From: Eretmocerus hayati
Lineage: Eukaryota > Arthropoda > Insecta > Hymenoptera > Aphelinidae
NCBI GenBank assembly: GCA_029851415.1
Contig: CM056742.1
Span: forward strand, 51,686,954 to 51,750,953
Direction of reading: 5' to 3'
DNA: 64,000 bases
Part shown: positions 49,150-60,260 of the stretch, piece after piece
How positions within the stretch are numbered: position 1 is the stretch's first letter
Layout: every line of letters starts with the position of its first letter
Translations under genes and position numbers: made by a program
The notes under the pieces: model-generated
The model's input: only the letters and a program-made list of their open reading frames with translations
What the model was told of the DNA's origin: nothing
Databases searched by the model: none

Positions 49150-50560
49150 GTGCAGCGCCCGGACTATGTAAGAGTAATTCCTCGCGAAAGCGGACCAAAA
49201 ATTGCAGACAAGTCTCAAATTATTTTTTCAATATTCTCAATCGATCCTATGGTCCCAAAATTGAACTTTTCATCCCCCCCCCCCCTGTGTGGTCCAAAAA
49301 AGTTTTCTCGTTTCCGTGCGGGATATCTTTGTGATAGTGGTTTTGGAAAAAATACCGATTTTTTTTCAGTAAAATGGGCGTAGTTCCGTCTTCAAGTAAG
49401 ATGCAACCACGCGAATGGTGACATTCGAAAAGGCTCCGAAAAATCTATCAAAATATGCTTCGAGAAATTTTCTTTGAGGTTACGGACGCCCTCTATGAGC
49501 AAAAAGGTGGAAAACAAAAAATCCAATTCCACAAAAACCGAATTTTTTAAAAATCTGAAAACTCACATTTTGATGTAAATTTGCGTGTTGTTTCAGAAAA
49601 AAATAGTCCCAATTTGTTTTTGGGTTCTACGCTATTTTTTTTACATTTCATCAATATTCTCAGCCTATTCGGTTGAAAAATGACTTTTTCTGCGCATGCG
49701 TAGAAATTTAGTCGGCTGAAACCAATTTTATTAAGAAGCTAAGGTAATTTCTTTTGGAGTTACTACTTGGCAAAGTCAATTTGATGCACTCGACCCAAAG
49801 TTACATCACATTAATGATGAAGCATGCTCAAGAGGGGTGGATTTTGCACGAATTTCCCATTAGTATCGTGACTCGAGTAAAGGTGTCATCATTTTTTATA
49901 CCTTGTAACTTTGGGCTCAGTGCATCGAATTGACTTTGCCAGGAGGTCGTATGGAAGGAAATTCCCTCGGCTTTCTGATAAAATTGTTTTCAGCAACCTA
50001 AATTTCTGCGCATGCGCAGGAAAAGTCATTCTTCAACTGAAGAGGGTGAGAATATTAAGAGAAAGTAAAAAAAAAGCAGCGTAGAAGCCGAAAACGCACA
50101 TCGACGTTACTTTCTCTTGGAAGAACACGCAATTCCGGATCAAAATATGGAATTCCAGATTCCTTAAAAAATTTGCTTTTAAAGGAATTGCATTTTTTCT
50201 GTTTTTTACTTTTTTGCTCATAGGGGGCGTCCGTGATTCCAAAAAAATGTCTCGAGGCACGTTTCGATAGATTTTTCAAAGACCTTCCGGATGCCTTTAT
50301 TGACGCAGACGTATCTTGCGTCAAATCGGAACTACACCCATTTTACTGAAAGGAAGATTAATATTTTTTTCATAAAAGCACTATCGAAAAAATATTCCCC
50401 AGGTAAACAAAAAAATTTTTCGCCCTCACAGGGAGAGAAAAGTTCATTTTTTGGACCATAGAACCGATTAAAAATGGCGAAAAAAGAGTTTGAAATATGA
50501 TTGCAATTCGTGGTCCGCTTTCGCGCGCAATCACTCGTATGTATTTGCGGGGTAATGAGG
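49150..50560. repeat. 1.4 kb palindrome (foldback)
   Basis: CGCGAAAGCGGACCAAAAATTGC faces its complement near 50497-50527 (only the core GCGAAAGCGGACC quoted as certain). The centre is near 49855. A poly-C run of about 10 (49268-49277) lies in the left arm. Internal phrases GGCAAAGTCAATTTGATGC / GCATCGAATTGACTTTGCC are inverted copies around the centre. It resembles the palindrome at 39268-41320. Confidence 0.8.
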
Positions 50561-51617
50561 ATTTATTGTGTTCCGCTGGAGGATAATTCCTCAGCACTTC
50601 GTTAATTTATTGCTCATATGGTCAAATTGTTCAAACTAAAAGGGTTGCACTATCGACTGGGGGATTTTTTGATTGAAATTTGGCATATTCATCTCAAAGT
50701 GGCGGGCCAACTTCACGTAACTCTTTTCCTGCCACTCTTCGACAATTTCCCCCTTTCGGCGTCTCGAATGAGGGTCGTCCGGTCGGGGTTCAGAGCAAAT
50801 ATCTCACTCTTGAGAGTTCCTTGAAGCTCCCATACACGCTTTCTTTCGGATACTAGCATGCAAATGGGTGGTGTACCTTCTAGTACCCAGGCTGCGTGGT
50901 CGGACACCGTGCGGTATGCGCTAATCGTCCAAAGCGCGAAACGCCGCTGTTATGGGCCTAGTTCTGCGTTGATCACAGACCCTTTAACTACCTGTGCCTA
51001 GATTGGTGCACCGTAAAATTTGATGTAATACTTCACGGTGCCGAGTAAGACTCTTCTGTTGGTCTTGGTTTCATCGCTGTTTAGCATGAGGCGTTGGAAG
51101 GCGCCGCGCCGCCGACTGTGTTCGCGTTTAAAGCTGATTTTCTGACTTGATCTTTGTTACACTATTGGTCGTCGAACCACCGCCCAAGGTACTCTAGTTC
51201 CCTCTTGAGTGGACTCTTGTTCTCGTTGATGGTAAACACGGGCCTCTCAAACCTCCTCCTCTTGGTAACCATTATCGCTTCGCACTTGTGCTCGGCGAGC
51301 TCCAGATAGTTCTCGCAGTCCCAGGGAGGCGAACCTCGTTGGCTTTGCGGACGGTGCTCTCTCAGCGCGAATCAGCTAGGGTAGCTGAAAATAAGCTATT
51401 GATAGCTGATTTCGTCAGCTAACGTGAACGGATTTTCACTGATTGAATCAGCTAATACACAGGGTTATGAACGATGATATACACCGTTCGGGAATGTTTT
51501 TCCCTGCGCACTGGGTGTCAAGTGATGAATTTTTGGTTCTGGTATTCTAGAATCGTTCGTGCAGTGCACTGGGATCCATTTGATTACCCGATTCCTAAGT
51601 CCCAAGAAGTGCGTCAA
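50561..51617 (+). other. Intron sequence without recognised gene
   Basis: No exon was recognised. 51370-51460 contains several AATCAGCTA / TAGCTGATT motifs, which recur at 52905-53085 and 53240-53320. Confidence 0.45.
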
Positions 51618-52108
51618 TAGTGGGCCACCTGGATCGAAAGTGGGCCACCTGAATCGAAAGTGGGCCACCTGTATCGTAAGTGAGCCACCTGTATCGAAAG
51701 TGGGCCACCTAGATCTAAAGTGGGCCACCTGGATCGAAAGTCGGCCACCTGTATCGTAAGTGAGCCACCTGTATCGAAAGTGGGCCACCTATAGATCGAA
51801 AGTGGGCCACCTAAATCGAAAGTGGGCCACCTGTATCGTAAGTGAGCCACCTATATCGAAAAAGGGCCACCTAGATCGAAAGTGGGCCACCTGGATCGAA
51901 AGTGGGCCACCTGGATCGAAAGTGGGCCACCCGTATCGTAAGTGTGCCACCTGTATCGAAAGTGGGCCACCTTGATCGAAAGTGGGCCACCTGTATCGAA
52001 AGTGGGCCACCTGTATTGTAAGTGAGCCACCTGTATCGAAAGTGGGCCACTTTGATCGAAAGTGGGCCACCTAGATCGAAAGTGAGCCACCTGGATTAAA
52101 AGTGGGCC
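51618..52108 (+). repeat. 20-bp satellite, about 24 units, with ~80-bp higher-order pattern
   Basis: The unit is CGAAAGTGGGCCACCTGGAT with variants. The variant CGTAAGTG(A/T)GCC occurs at about 51674, 51754, 51836, 51936 and 52016, i.e. roughly every fourth unit. Open frames on both strands (W-P-T-F-D-x-G-G and similar) are products of the repeat. Confidence 0.95.
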
Positions 52109-53675
52109 ATCTGCGCGCCGTAAAAAATTTCTCCGAAAAACTTCAGCCAGCTGGTTGAATGAAAACTTCAACCAGTCTAACTGGTTCTATCTGTGGATTA
52201 TGAAAATAACAGTTGAATGCTCAGCCACAACCTGTCTGTGCGGTTCCCGTATATCGGGTTACCTATGTAAAAGGAACATAATGTGATAGGTGGTCATATG
52301 GGTGGATGGGAATGGGTGGATGGATGGATGATGGGTAATGGGTGGATTGCGCATATATAGCTCTCACGCCGTGCTGAATTTTATCGCAAATTCTGCAAAT
52401 TTTCGCGGCCAGCGTACAAAAGTGTTCTCCAAAAAGTTCTTTTACACTCTAATTCATTCCATGCTGAGCAATGAAGAAGCTTCATTAACGATTTAGAAAG
52501 AAGTATGAATGAAATGAGGTTCATTTGCGAATTTTTAATGTTTCAAGTTGATTTTTATTGCGTATCGAAAATATAAGGCAAAACTAGCCCTGAAGAAGTT
52601 TGAGTGATTGCATCAAGCATAAGAAGACCAAAACCCGCACCTTAAACCCGTTCGACTGCTCCCTCCCGTGCGGCGTGCCATGCCACTTTCCACCGCTCGG
52701 AGGCGCTGAAACTCATACTTCCCATAGCACGTTACACGCCACAACCTCACCTTCCGAGTATGAAATGAAGATCTCTCGATCTCGATATACTTATGTTGTC
52801 GTCATATTAGGCTTCCTCTCAATATATCCTCCTTCGATCCAATGTTGATTACGACAGTGTATAGTGTGTACGGCACAACACGAATTCGAATATCGTTTAG
52901 CTGAAAAATCAGCTATATTAGCTGAGATTCCAGCCATGTTAGCTGACTGAATCAGCTATTATAAGCTGATTTTTCAGTGAACGGTTTTTTACTGACACGA
53001 ATAGCTACTGTAGGTGAATCTCAGCTACATTAGTTGATTGTCAGCTACAATCACTGATTTATAGCTGATTATAATCAGCTATATAGGGCCTCCCGTGGCA
53101 CAAAATGAGTAGATATCGAACGAATACGCCTTAGTTCGTCGTGACTTGGTCTGAAAAAGTCGTTAATGTCTTCATGTCGATATTAGAACCCGGATTTGTG
53201 GAGTTTTTTCATCAGAATTATCGATTTAAGCGTGATTTTTGTGTTTGCTGATTTGATCAGCAGTTTGACGACCCATAGCAGTGATAGCTGATATTTTAGC
53301 TATATATTAGCTGATTGATGCTGAGAGAGTGGGGCATTAGTTGTCGTCGCTCAAACTGCATGGCAAGTGGAGTGTGTGAGCAACGAAGCCCTCCACTACA
53401 TTGGTCGGTGGTTCAGTTGAAGGTTTGCCTGGCTATCTATCTATGTATCTATCTCGACCACTCAGACCTCACCAGTTATCCCCTTATCCAGTGAACTCCG
53501 AATATGAAATTTCGATAGATAAAACAGAATCAGTCATCAAATGCTGGTTTATGATGTCAGTTTACTCTTCTTTCATATTTCCTCATTGAAAATAGTTACT
53601 CGTGATGATTCATGATACTCTGTGCTCATTCAAAATGGCAAAATACGTGCTACTCACTCTCATACTATTTTTCAG
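52109..53675 (+). other. End of the 27.4 kb intron, up to exon C
   Basis: Contains a GGTGGATGGATGG run (about 52300-52345), AATCAGCTA-type repeats (52905-53085) and a CTAT run near 53435-53455. The frame at 52600-52848 is not recognised. Confidence 0.5.
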
Positions 53676-53850
53676 ATGAAATTTCGTCATCAACTCGCAT
53701 CCCTCGAAGAATTGGATTGGAGGAAAGCACTCCAGTATCCAGCAGACACAACAGTGTATCTGGAAGAAAACCAAGTTTGCAGTTGTTTAACGGATCAAGC
53801 TCTCGACCTCAAACTCCCACTGACTTGGCAGGTTCGTCAGGGTTCATGAG
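53676..53850 (+). CDS. shot: Spectraplakin C-terminal tail, exon C (TRIP / EB1-type motif)
   Basis: The acceptor is CTATTTTTCAG ending at 53675 and the donor is GAG|GTAAGT at 53851. The exon is 175 bp, phase 1 in and phase 2 out. Read from exon B, it gives D-E-I-S-S-S-T-R-I-P-R-R, then GLEESTPVSSRHNSVSGRKP, and ends S-S-G-F-M-(R/S). The TRIP tetrapeptide flanked by Arg and Ser matches the [S/T]-x-I-P rule for EB1-binding plus-end tracking motifs. Spectraplakin tails are known to carry such motifs, so plus-end recruitment is a reasonable inference. A weaker donor (CAG|GTTCGT at 53832) would shorten the exon and change its phase. The perfect GTAAGT is preferred. No convincing next exon was found in 53851-64000, so the stop codon is probably outside the window or on a short exon I cannot distinguish. 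Confidence 0.92.
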
Positions 53851-55974
53851 GTAAGTTGACGATGTTCACAGCTTCCCATTGTATAATATGAGATTTTTCT
53901 TGAGATATTGATGCCCCATTTCGGTCAAAAGTTACTCCTCAAATCATTGAATGGTGTGATTCATATACCAGATATTCGGTATATTGACCACTCCTGGCTG
54001 GAATGAAGTGGTCTGTGTCGAATTCTCCATTTCGTTAATCTAGCTTTTCTGTTGGTATCTGAATGTTTCTAGAAGCCTTGAACACGGATGAAACACGAAG
54101 AGCTCCTCTGGAAACATCTCCAGACTCAAATACCATCCTCTGACAATTAAATCCGTTCCTACCATATTTTAGCTCCGAAATTGCGTAGTCAATGTTTGGT
54201 TTGTGTTCCGGATACAGACAACATATCCAGAAAACTGGCAGCATACTCAATCTCGGAGCTCTCCTTCCAAAGTTGTATTCGTCAGATCTCCCGTCCTAAC
54301 ACCAAAGTGTTGATGCTAATATTTCTCAATTCTTTCAAATCCAATGGTCCCGTAGAATACTTCGAAATCCATTCCATGATCAGGCTGAACCAACTTTCAA
54401 TGCGATAAAAAGTAACTTCCGACTTCTCAATGGGATCTTTCAATACATAGAAGAATACGTTTCCAAAAGAGGAAACTTCGGTCATGAGTTATGAAGCTGA
54501 TTTCTAGAAAAGCGATCATCGAGTGATATTAGAAACTTGTGAGGGCTCGTGTTAGTTGCGAACATACGGAGGAATCCTGGCTCTCTATTTAACTGACAGA
54601 AAGCCGTTGGAAAAAGCTTGGTCGGTGAGATGAACATTTGGGTGAGGCAGTTTTCACATTAAGGAGGCACCAGCGTTGGGTAACGTATCACGAGTAGCCA
54701 GGGCCCCGTGCCTACCAACACAAGCGTAAGGCTACGAGACGCGCTCGCTCACCGATACACATACACAACCCAAGATCGAGCTCGCGCAAGCGTGCAGCGG
54801 CCGAGTAGCCGCTGCACACCTGTTTTTGACAGTTCGTCATTTTTTCGGATGTTTTCCTGCCTTTTACACGTCGGCAACATGCATGTTTGTGAATGATATT
54901 CCATTCGTCTACGAATGACTCATGTTTGAACATTTGCTCGTCGAGGTAACACTATTAAATTTTGTGATATGAGTCATTTCGTGGTCATCACCCATCAGAC
55001 GCCGTGTTCAATTCCAATACTTTAGACATTTTTTCCCATTTTTTCCTGAAAAATAAGGTCGGCAACCTGCGAATATTTCAAAACTGCAATGGATTTGTTT
55101 CATCACGGAGTATGTGCCATAATTTTTCCGAATTGAAATGACTGAAAAAGTTAGGGCGCTGGTGCAACCTTGAGCACGATTGAAAGCTGAAAGAGATGAC
55201 CATCAAGTAGAATCATTGGAAAGGCATCAGACGTACTCAAAAGGTGGGTCTGCAAGAAATCACAAGGATTCGAATATTAGAGATTCATTGCTTCTCGGTC
55301 TTGGGCTAGACATTCAAGAAAATCATAAAGTTATCCCGATTCTGTAGAATTCTTAAGGTTCAAAACAATTCAGAAGCGCGATTGCAACTGACTTCGAATT
55401 CGGAAATATATTTGCAGCTCGATTTGCAGACGTCCAGCATAACTCGATTTAAGACCCTTTCACTGGATCCAAGCGAGCAATTCGATCAAAACTGTCATCA
55501 CAGACTCAGCCGTAAATTATTGAGAATTTTTTTCTTAGTAGTGGGCTGTTGGTAAGATGAGTCACGCTACAAACTAGAATAATTGTACGCGCTCTCCGGT
55601 TTTGGATAGTGATCAGATATTCATCTTACGCAAGCGCGCGGATCTTCTTCGGTTCATCAGCTATTTTTTAAATGCAAAAGTATTCTGAGGTTCTAAAAAC
55701 ATGTATCACTGACACATTTTACAGCTCATCACTGGAGCTATATACCGACTTACAATCCTTCCATAGAAACAAAAGTGCCAATCTCTGATCCTTGAATTCA
55801 TCTATAGAACATGAATTCTGCCGGAACATGAATGAGTTCTTGCTTCTCAAATACATGCCAAATATTTCGTAATCACCATCATGATCATATAGTACTCTCA
55901 TGAGTCTCAGATAACAGCATGACATAAGATGAACACATAATAAATCTTCACCACGATTGTCATTGATTTTCCAC
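53851..55974 (+). other. Intron downstream of exon C, no recognised exon
   Basis: Begins with GTAAGT. The candidate acceptor near 54073 leads to a stop within six codons in the required phase. Nothing else was recognised. Confidence 0.5.
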
Positions 55975-55977
55975 TAA

Positions 55978-56143
55978 CAAGGGAAGGACCAGACCTTTGG
56001 ATCACCAATCTTGTCCAAAATATTTTTACAGTTTTATATTACCTAGAAGATGAAGAATCCAGAGTAACTCTGTCAAATGGGCCTCCTGTTCAAAGTTACA
56101 GCCCATGACATCAACATCGCCCATATAGGCCCATGTTGGAAAA

Positions 56144-56197
<54 letters not shown>

Positions 56198-56342
56198 TGG
56201 CAACGCTAACATTTTTGCTTGTAGCATTGGGCAGAAGGCCCATTTGACGGAGTTACTCTGGATTCTTCATATTCTAGGTGACACAAAACTGTAAAAAAAT
56301 TTTGGGAAGGATTGGTGATCCGAAGGTCTGGCCCTCCCCTTG
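55978..56342. mobile_element. 365-bp hairpin MITE with (AT)n core and TAA flanks
   Basis: Ends CAAGGGAAGGACCAGACC and its near complement, flanked by TAA (55975-55977 and 56343-56345), which suits PIF/Harbinger-type mobilisation (3-bp TWA duplication). The arms converge on a TA repeat at 56146-56194. Confidence 0.75.
56146..56194 (+). repeat. (TA)n microsatellite at the hairpin loop of the MITE
   Basis: About 24 AT dinucleotides at the symmetry centre of the MITE. Confidence 0.95.
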
Positions 56343-56687
56343 TAAGTGCTCTCAATATTTCTCAAGCCTTCAGTACGATGAACATTGAAAGATATGAATG
56401 TTTTACAAGATTGAGAAGCCTTCAAATTCAATTCGTCGACAGGATTCAGAATTGTTAAAGAGGTCCAAAGCATACACATAATTCTTTTCCAGACTTATTC
56501 TCATTGCTTTCATTCTTACTCAACAAGACCATGAACAAAGTCAGGAGAATCAATTATTTCACCGAGCGGGCGGAACCAGGTTATGCATGTAACTCTCTCA
56601 AAAGACAGGAAGCAACTCACAATTACAGGATTGGACCTCTAGTCATCCTGGAAATATTATTGTTGATGAGTTAAGTATTTTCTGCGA

Positions 56688-57054
56688 AGTATCCTTTTAT
56701 TGCGTTTGCAACGTTTCGGCCGTTAGAATACAGCCCCCTTCAATCTCAACATTTAAATCGGTCTCGAGTTGAGGGATCACAAGCTCATCCAAACTACACT
56801 GGAATTGTTCACATTGTTTTTAAAAAAGAACTGGACATCGATCAGGTGATTCAGCTTCCAATACTTTTCGCGATGGAGTTGTTTTCGACCCCTCATTCTT
56901 GGGGATAGAATGATCGTATTTTTTCCGATCGACAAGGTATTGTGTCGATCGATTCCCAGGCCGGTCCGCTCAAATGTTGACCGATTGAGATGTTGATTCT
57001 GAAAAGTGCTGTATTCTAACAGCCGAAACATCCGGAATGCAATCAAAGGATACT
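56688..57054. repeat. ~370-bp inverted-repeat MITE
   Basis: AGTATCCTTTTATTGCG and TTCGGCCGTTAGAATACAG face CTGTATTCTAACAGCCGAA and CAATCAAAGGATACT. The centre is near 56870. Flank duplication is not clear. Confidence 0.75.
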
Positions 57055-57545
57055 AAGCAGGAATTACCAATGAACTCACGAACAATCATTATTCATTGCC
57101 AATCCTGCAATCGAGTCCAAGTTATAAAATCCTGGGAACATCCAACCCAACTTACTCATATCTAAATAAAAAAAACTTACTCATATAATAGACGGCAGCG
57201 TGTCGTTAACAAATAAGATACATACATACATACGAAGCAATCAAAGTTGGACGGATACGATGTCGATTCTTCAGGCCTGGTAGTGGTCGATAGCTCTCAA
57301 CTCCAAAGATACAGGAATCAGATGCCCAACGTGAACATAGCTGCACTCCCAATTAGGTACTTTCGAGAAATCAATCGATCAATCGCACAATCGCAATTTG
57401 TGATAGGATAGAGGGTGATGACAACACTGAAATCATGAATGTGATTTCTCTCCCAGAGTCTCATTTCGTTCTCGGGGTCGTGAATCCCTTACATCATAAC
57501 ATGTTGAAGGAATTTCCGAAGGACACACTAGCTTAGGTTAAAGAA
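57055..57545 (+). other. Intron sequence without recognised features
   Basis: Short tandem CATA steps near 57220. No exon was recognised. Confidence 0.4.
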
Positions 57546-57850
57546 TGTAGTGTGAAGCTCCGTTTTCGCCGTGAACGTTTGCAACAAACTTTTGACAAAC
57601 ATCGACGCATTGAGTCAATTGTGTACTTGAGATTGTCGCAAGTATGTAGAATGTCTCGCAGATTTCAAGTCTTAGTTGATTCTTGTTTCTCTATTGATGT
57701 TGGAGCTGATAACAAGAGTTGTATGGATAAGTTCAACAAGTCTTATGTAGAGTTCAATATCTCTATAACGCCCAAAGTTCTCGCGGACACTTAGCTCGAA
57801 TTCATGGACTATACAGATGAAACAAATTTGATTCTCTCCGTAATTGTTTA
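57546..57850 (+). pseudogene. Possible fragment of a transposable-element protein (uncertain)
   Basis: An open frame (ATG or in-frame start at 57552, stop at 57792-57794) contains VDSCFSIDVGADNKSC, then F-N-K-S-Y-V-E-F-N-I-S-I-T-P-K-V, and continues after the stop in the same frame with EFMDYTDETNL. The V-D-S-C-F...F-x-K-S-Y-x-x-L-x-I-S-(I/V)-T-P-K-V spacing reminds me of unnamed proteins that recur in many copies in arthropod genomes and are probably element-encoded. I cannot name the family. An in-frame stop and short length argue for a decayed fragment. Confidence 0.4.
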
Positions 57851-58007
57851 AGCTAGAAAGGGTGCCCACCTTTTTTTCTACTTGAATGCGGAGGGGTGGA
57901 GGGAGGAGAAGCTGAATGCAGGAAAAAGAATGAATATGGGTTATACCGAAAAATGAACTTGGGGTGTTCGAGACATGAGTCTTACTGCCACTTGGAGAAC
58001 ACTTGAC

Positions 58008-59215
58008 ACGCCCCTAAAGCTAGCCCAGGCAAGTCATACCAAACCAAAAATAACTATGCCACCAATTATTCGTTTTTTATTGCTCATAATTTATTACCAC
58101 ACGGCGCATTTCATTAATCTTTCCGTTATTGAGGAATCGAGTCCTGGGCTAACGGAAGCTGAAGCTAGGCTAAACATTGACGAAAGAGCAGTGATGTGGG
58201 ATGAACTTATGATTCATTTCTTGTTACTTTTTTATTGCTCTAACACTGGTACTCATAGTCGTTATAACCCGAGAGTTAAGAATTGATCAGCGGATTGGGT
58301 GCTGTAATCGGCGGGTCAGAAGAATAAACCATAGACTGTCCATTCAGCTCACATTGTCCCCATGCAGCAGAACACCACAGACTTGAACTCATTTTTCATC
58401 GCTTTTATTCTACTCCACCGTCCCCCCTCCTTACGAATACCCCGCCCTCTTTCACGAATTCTGGCGTTTTTTCCTGAAAAGTTTGAATACCGGATAAGTG
58501 TTGGTGTGTCGGTGTGAGCTATTTGGGCGGGTTGTTACCCTCGATCTCTACGGTGAATTTTTGGGTCGCGATTCCGCGTGGTCGCCCCGCCCCCTGTCGA
58601 ACTTGTCAAAACCTGATGCATCGTCGCTCGCAAGTACCTAGTAAGTAGCGATCGTAGTGAGAAGGAATGCACATATCATCAGCTTTTCTTTGAGCGTGGT
58701 GGCATCATTGATCTCAAAACGTTTCAAATCATTTCGATCGTGGGCTGCGCGTCGAACTCTTCCGCGGTCGGTTGTCACAATACGTACACAAATTCGCGAA
58801 TACCCCATGCAACACTCCACAATTTTTTTCAACATTCCTAATCTGTGCAGTGTCATTAGAGCGACTATCTCGGAGATTAATTGTGTGATATCAGACATAA
58901 TAAGGTCGAAAACGATTGAAATCGAAGAAGAGATCGAATTCCCAGAATATTTTTATCTCGAGCTCCATTGGCTTTTATGCTTAATTATATTAGTACCAGT
59001 CAGAGCGATGTCTAAAACGCGTTTTTAACCAATTTATTTGCCCGAGTCGATTACAGTGCCTAACCCGCGGATCAATCCTTAACTCTCGGGTTATAACGAC
59101 TATGAATACCAGTGTAAGAATCTACAAACAGAATGGCGTTAAGTTCCGAAATGGCGGAGTTGTAACGATTTTGGGCTGAAATCATACAAAACTAGCCCAA
59201 GCATGAAGTAAAATG
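58008..59215. repeat. Decayed relative of the foldback element at 2343-9901
   Basis: 58013-58180 has AAAGCTAGCCCAGGCAAGTC, TTTTTTATTGCTC and GAAGCTAGGCTAAACATTG, phrases of the foldback terminal unit. GTCGTTATAACCCGAGAGTT (about 58259) faces AACTCTCGGGTTATAACGAC (about 59081), and ACTAGCCCAAGCATG occurs at 59187. The inverted order suggests both ends of an old element. Confidence 0.6.
58300..59060 (+). other. Interior of the decayed foldback relative; no recognised gene
   Basis: The 123-codon frame at 58657-59028 and its opposite-strand counterpart show no family features. Confidence 0.4.
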
Positions 59216-59664
59216 GTAACCTTCAGGTATGAGACTCGGCTGATATTTAATAAATTTTCTATTGCTTGAAGAATACACGAACAAAATGGTGCCAAAATGG
59301 AAAATGGCCAAGTTATGGCGAATGGAGTAGACGGAAATCAGCGGAACTCGTATATATAGTCGGAATACTCAGTTCGGGAGACGGAGAATGGTAGAGTCTA
59401 CCAATCTATTCCACAACCACCATTGACAGCATGACCACCAATGAGTTTCTTCCCACCTGTGACACTTTAAAGTAACCCATAAAGTATTTCATCAAGGGAA
59501 GTGGACCAGCACGGGGATACAATGGAGAAATCTGCCAATGAAGGCATTTGACCGTAGGGTTCGGACCCACCATGCACTGAGGATGAGTATCAACACTAGT
59601 TACAAGTCCAAAATGAGAAGATGAGTCGAATCTGAGCATCTAGAGGTTTCTCAGAACATATTAC

Positions 59665-60105
59665 CGCTGGGGGAGTGACAGAAAACGGCGAAGTTCGCGG
59701 AGATCGACGAAATATCGAGTTCGAAGTTGATTCATGACAAATTTTATCACCCTGACTCAAGTCGAACATCTACGACATAATTATCCTGATTGCCCTCTCT
59801 GGGATTCCTGGACTCTTCAGGATTTCATACCGCCCAGGAAGTAGACAGGGAGCGGTGGAGCTCGCAAAAATCATCGAAAAATTGAGTTCGAAGTGGATTC
59901 ATGATCGATTCAGTCAGACTCACACGTGCCAAACATGAATAACATAATCATTGATGTGTGGATTGCCCTCTCTCAGGTTGGTGAAACCCTGAGAAATTTT
60001 CACCGCCCAGGAAGGAGTCAGAAAACGGTGGAGCTCCCGGATATGCGCAAGATATCGAGTTAAGAGTAGATCCATGACGAATTGTGTCACCCTGACCCGT
60101 GTTTA
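59665..60105 (+). repeat. ~170-bp tandem repeat, about 2.5 units
   Basis: GACAGAAAACGGCGAAG (59678), GACAGGGAGCGGTGGAG (59842) and GTCAGAAAACGGTGGAG (60018) start equivalent units, each with ATCGAGTT.GAAG, CATGACAAATT-type and GATTGCCCTCTCT blocks. A related fragment (CGTGCCAAACAT) appears again at 61381, beyond the piggyBac-type insertion. Confidence 0.75.
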
Positions 60106-60260
60106 TAGTTCGGATAGCGGGAGTGAAATAAGAAATCAGATATCTCACTTTTACTGATTTAATGAGACTCGAAAAAACTTGGATGCACTCAGCGCGAATG
60201 CTACAGCGCGAGGAGATGTGCACGGCTCGGCGGCATCCAAGGAAGAGAGAGTTAGCTTAA

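Noticed and set aside
51465..52171. Overlapping open frames with repeated W-P-T-F-D-x-G-G
   Set aside because: Produced by the 20-bp satellite on both strands.
59406..59639. 77-codon - strand open frame
   Set aside because: It reads smoothly but has no recognisable motif, splice context or neighbouring coding sequence.
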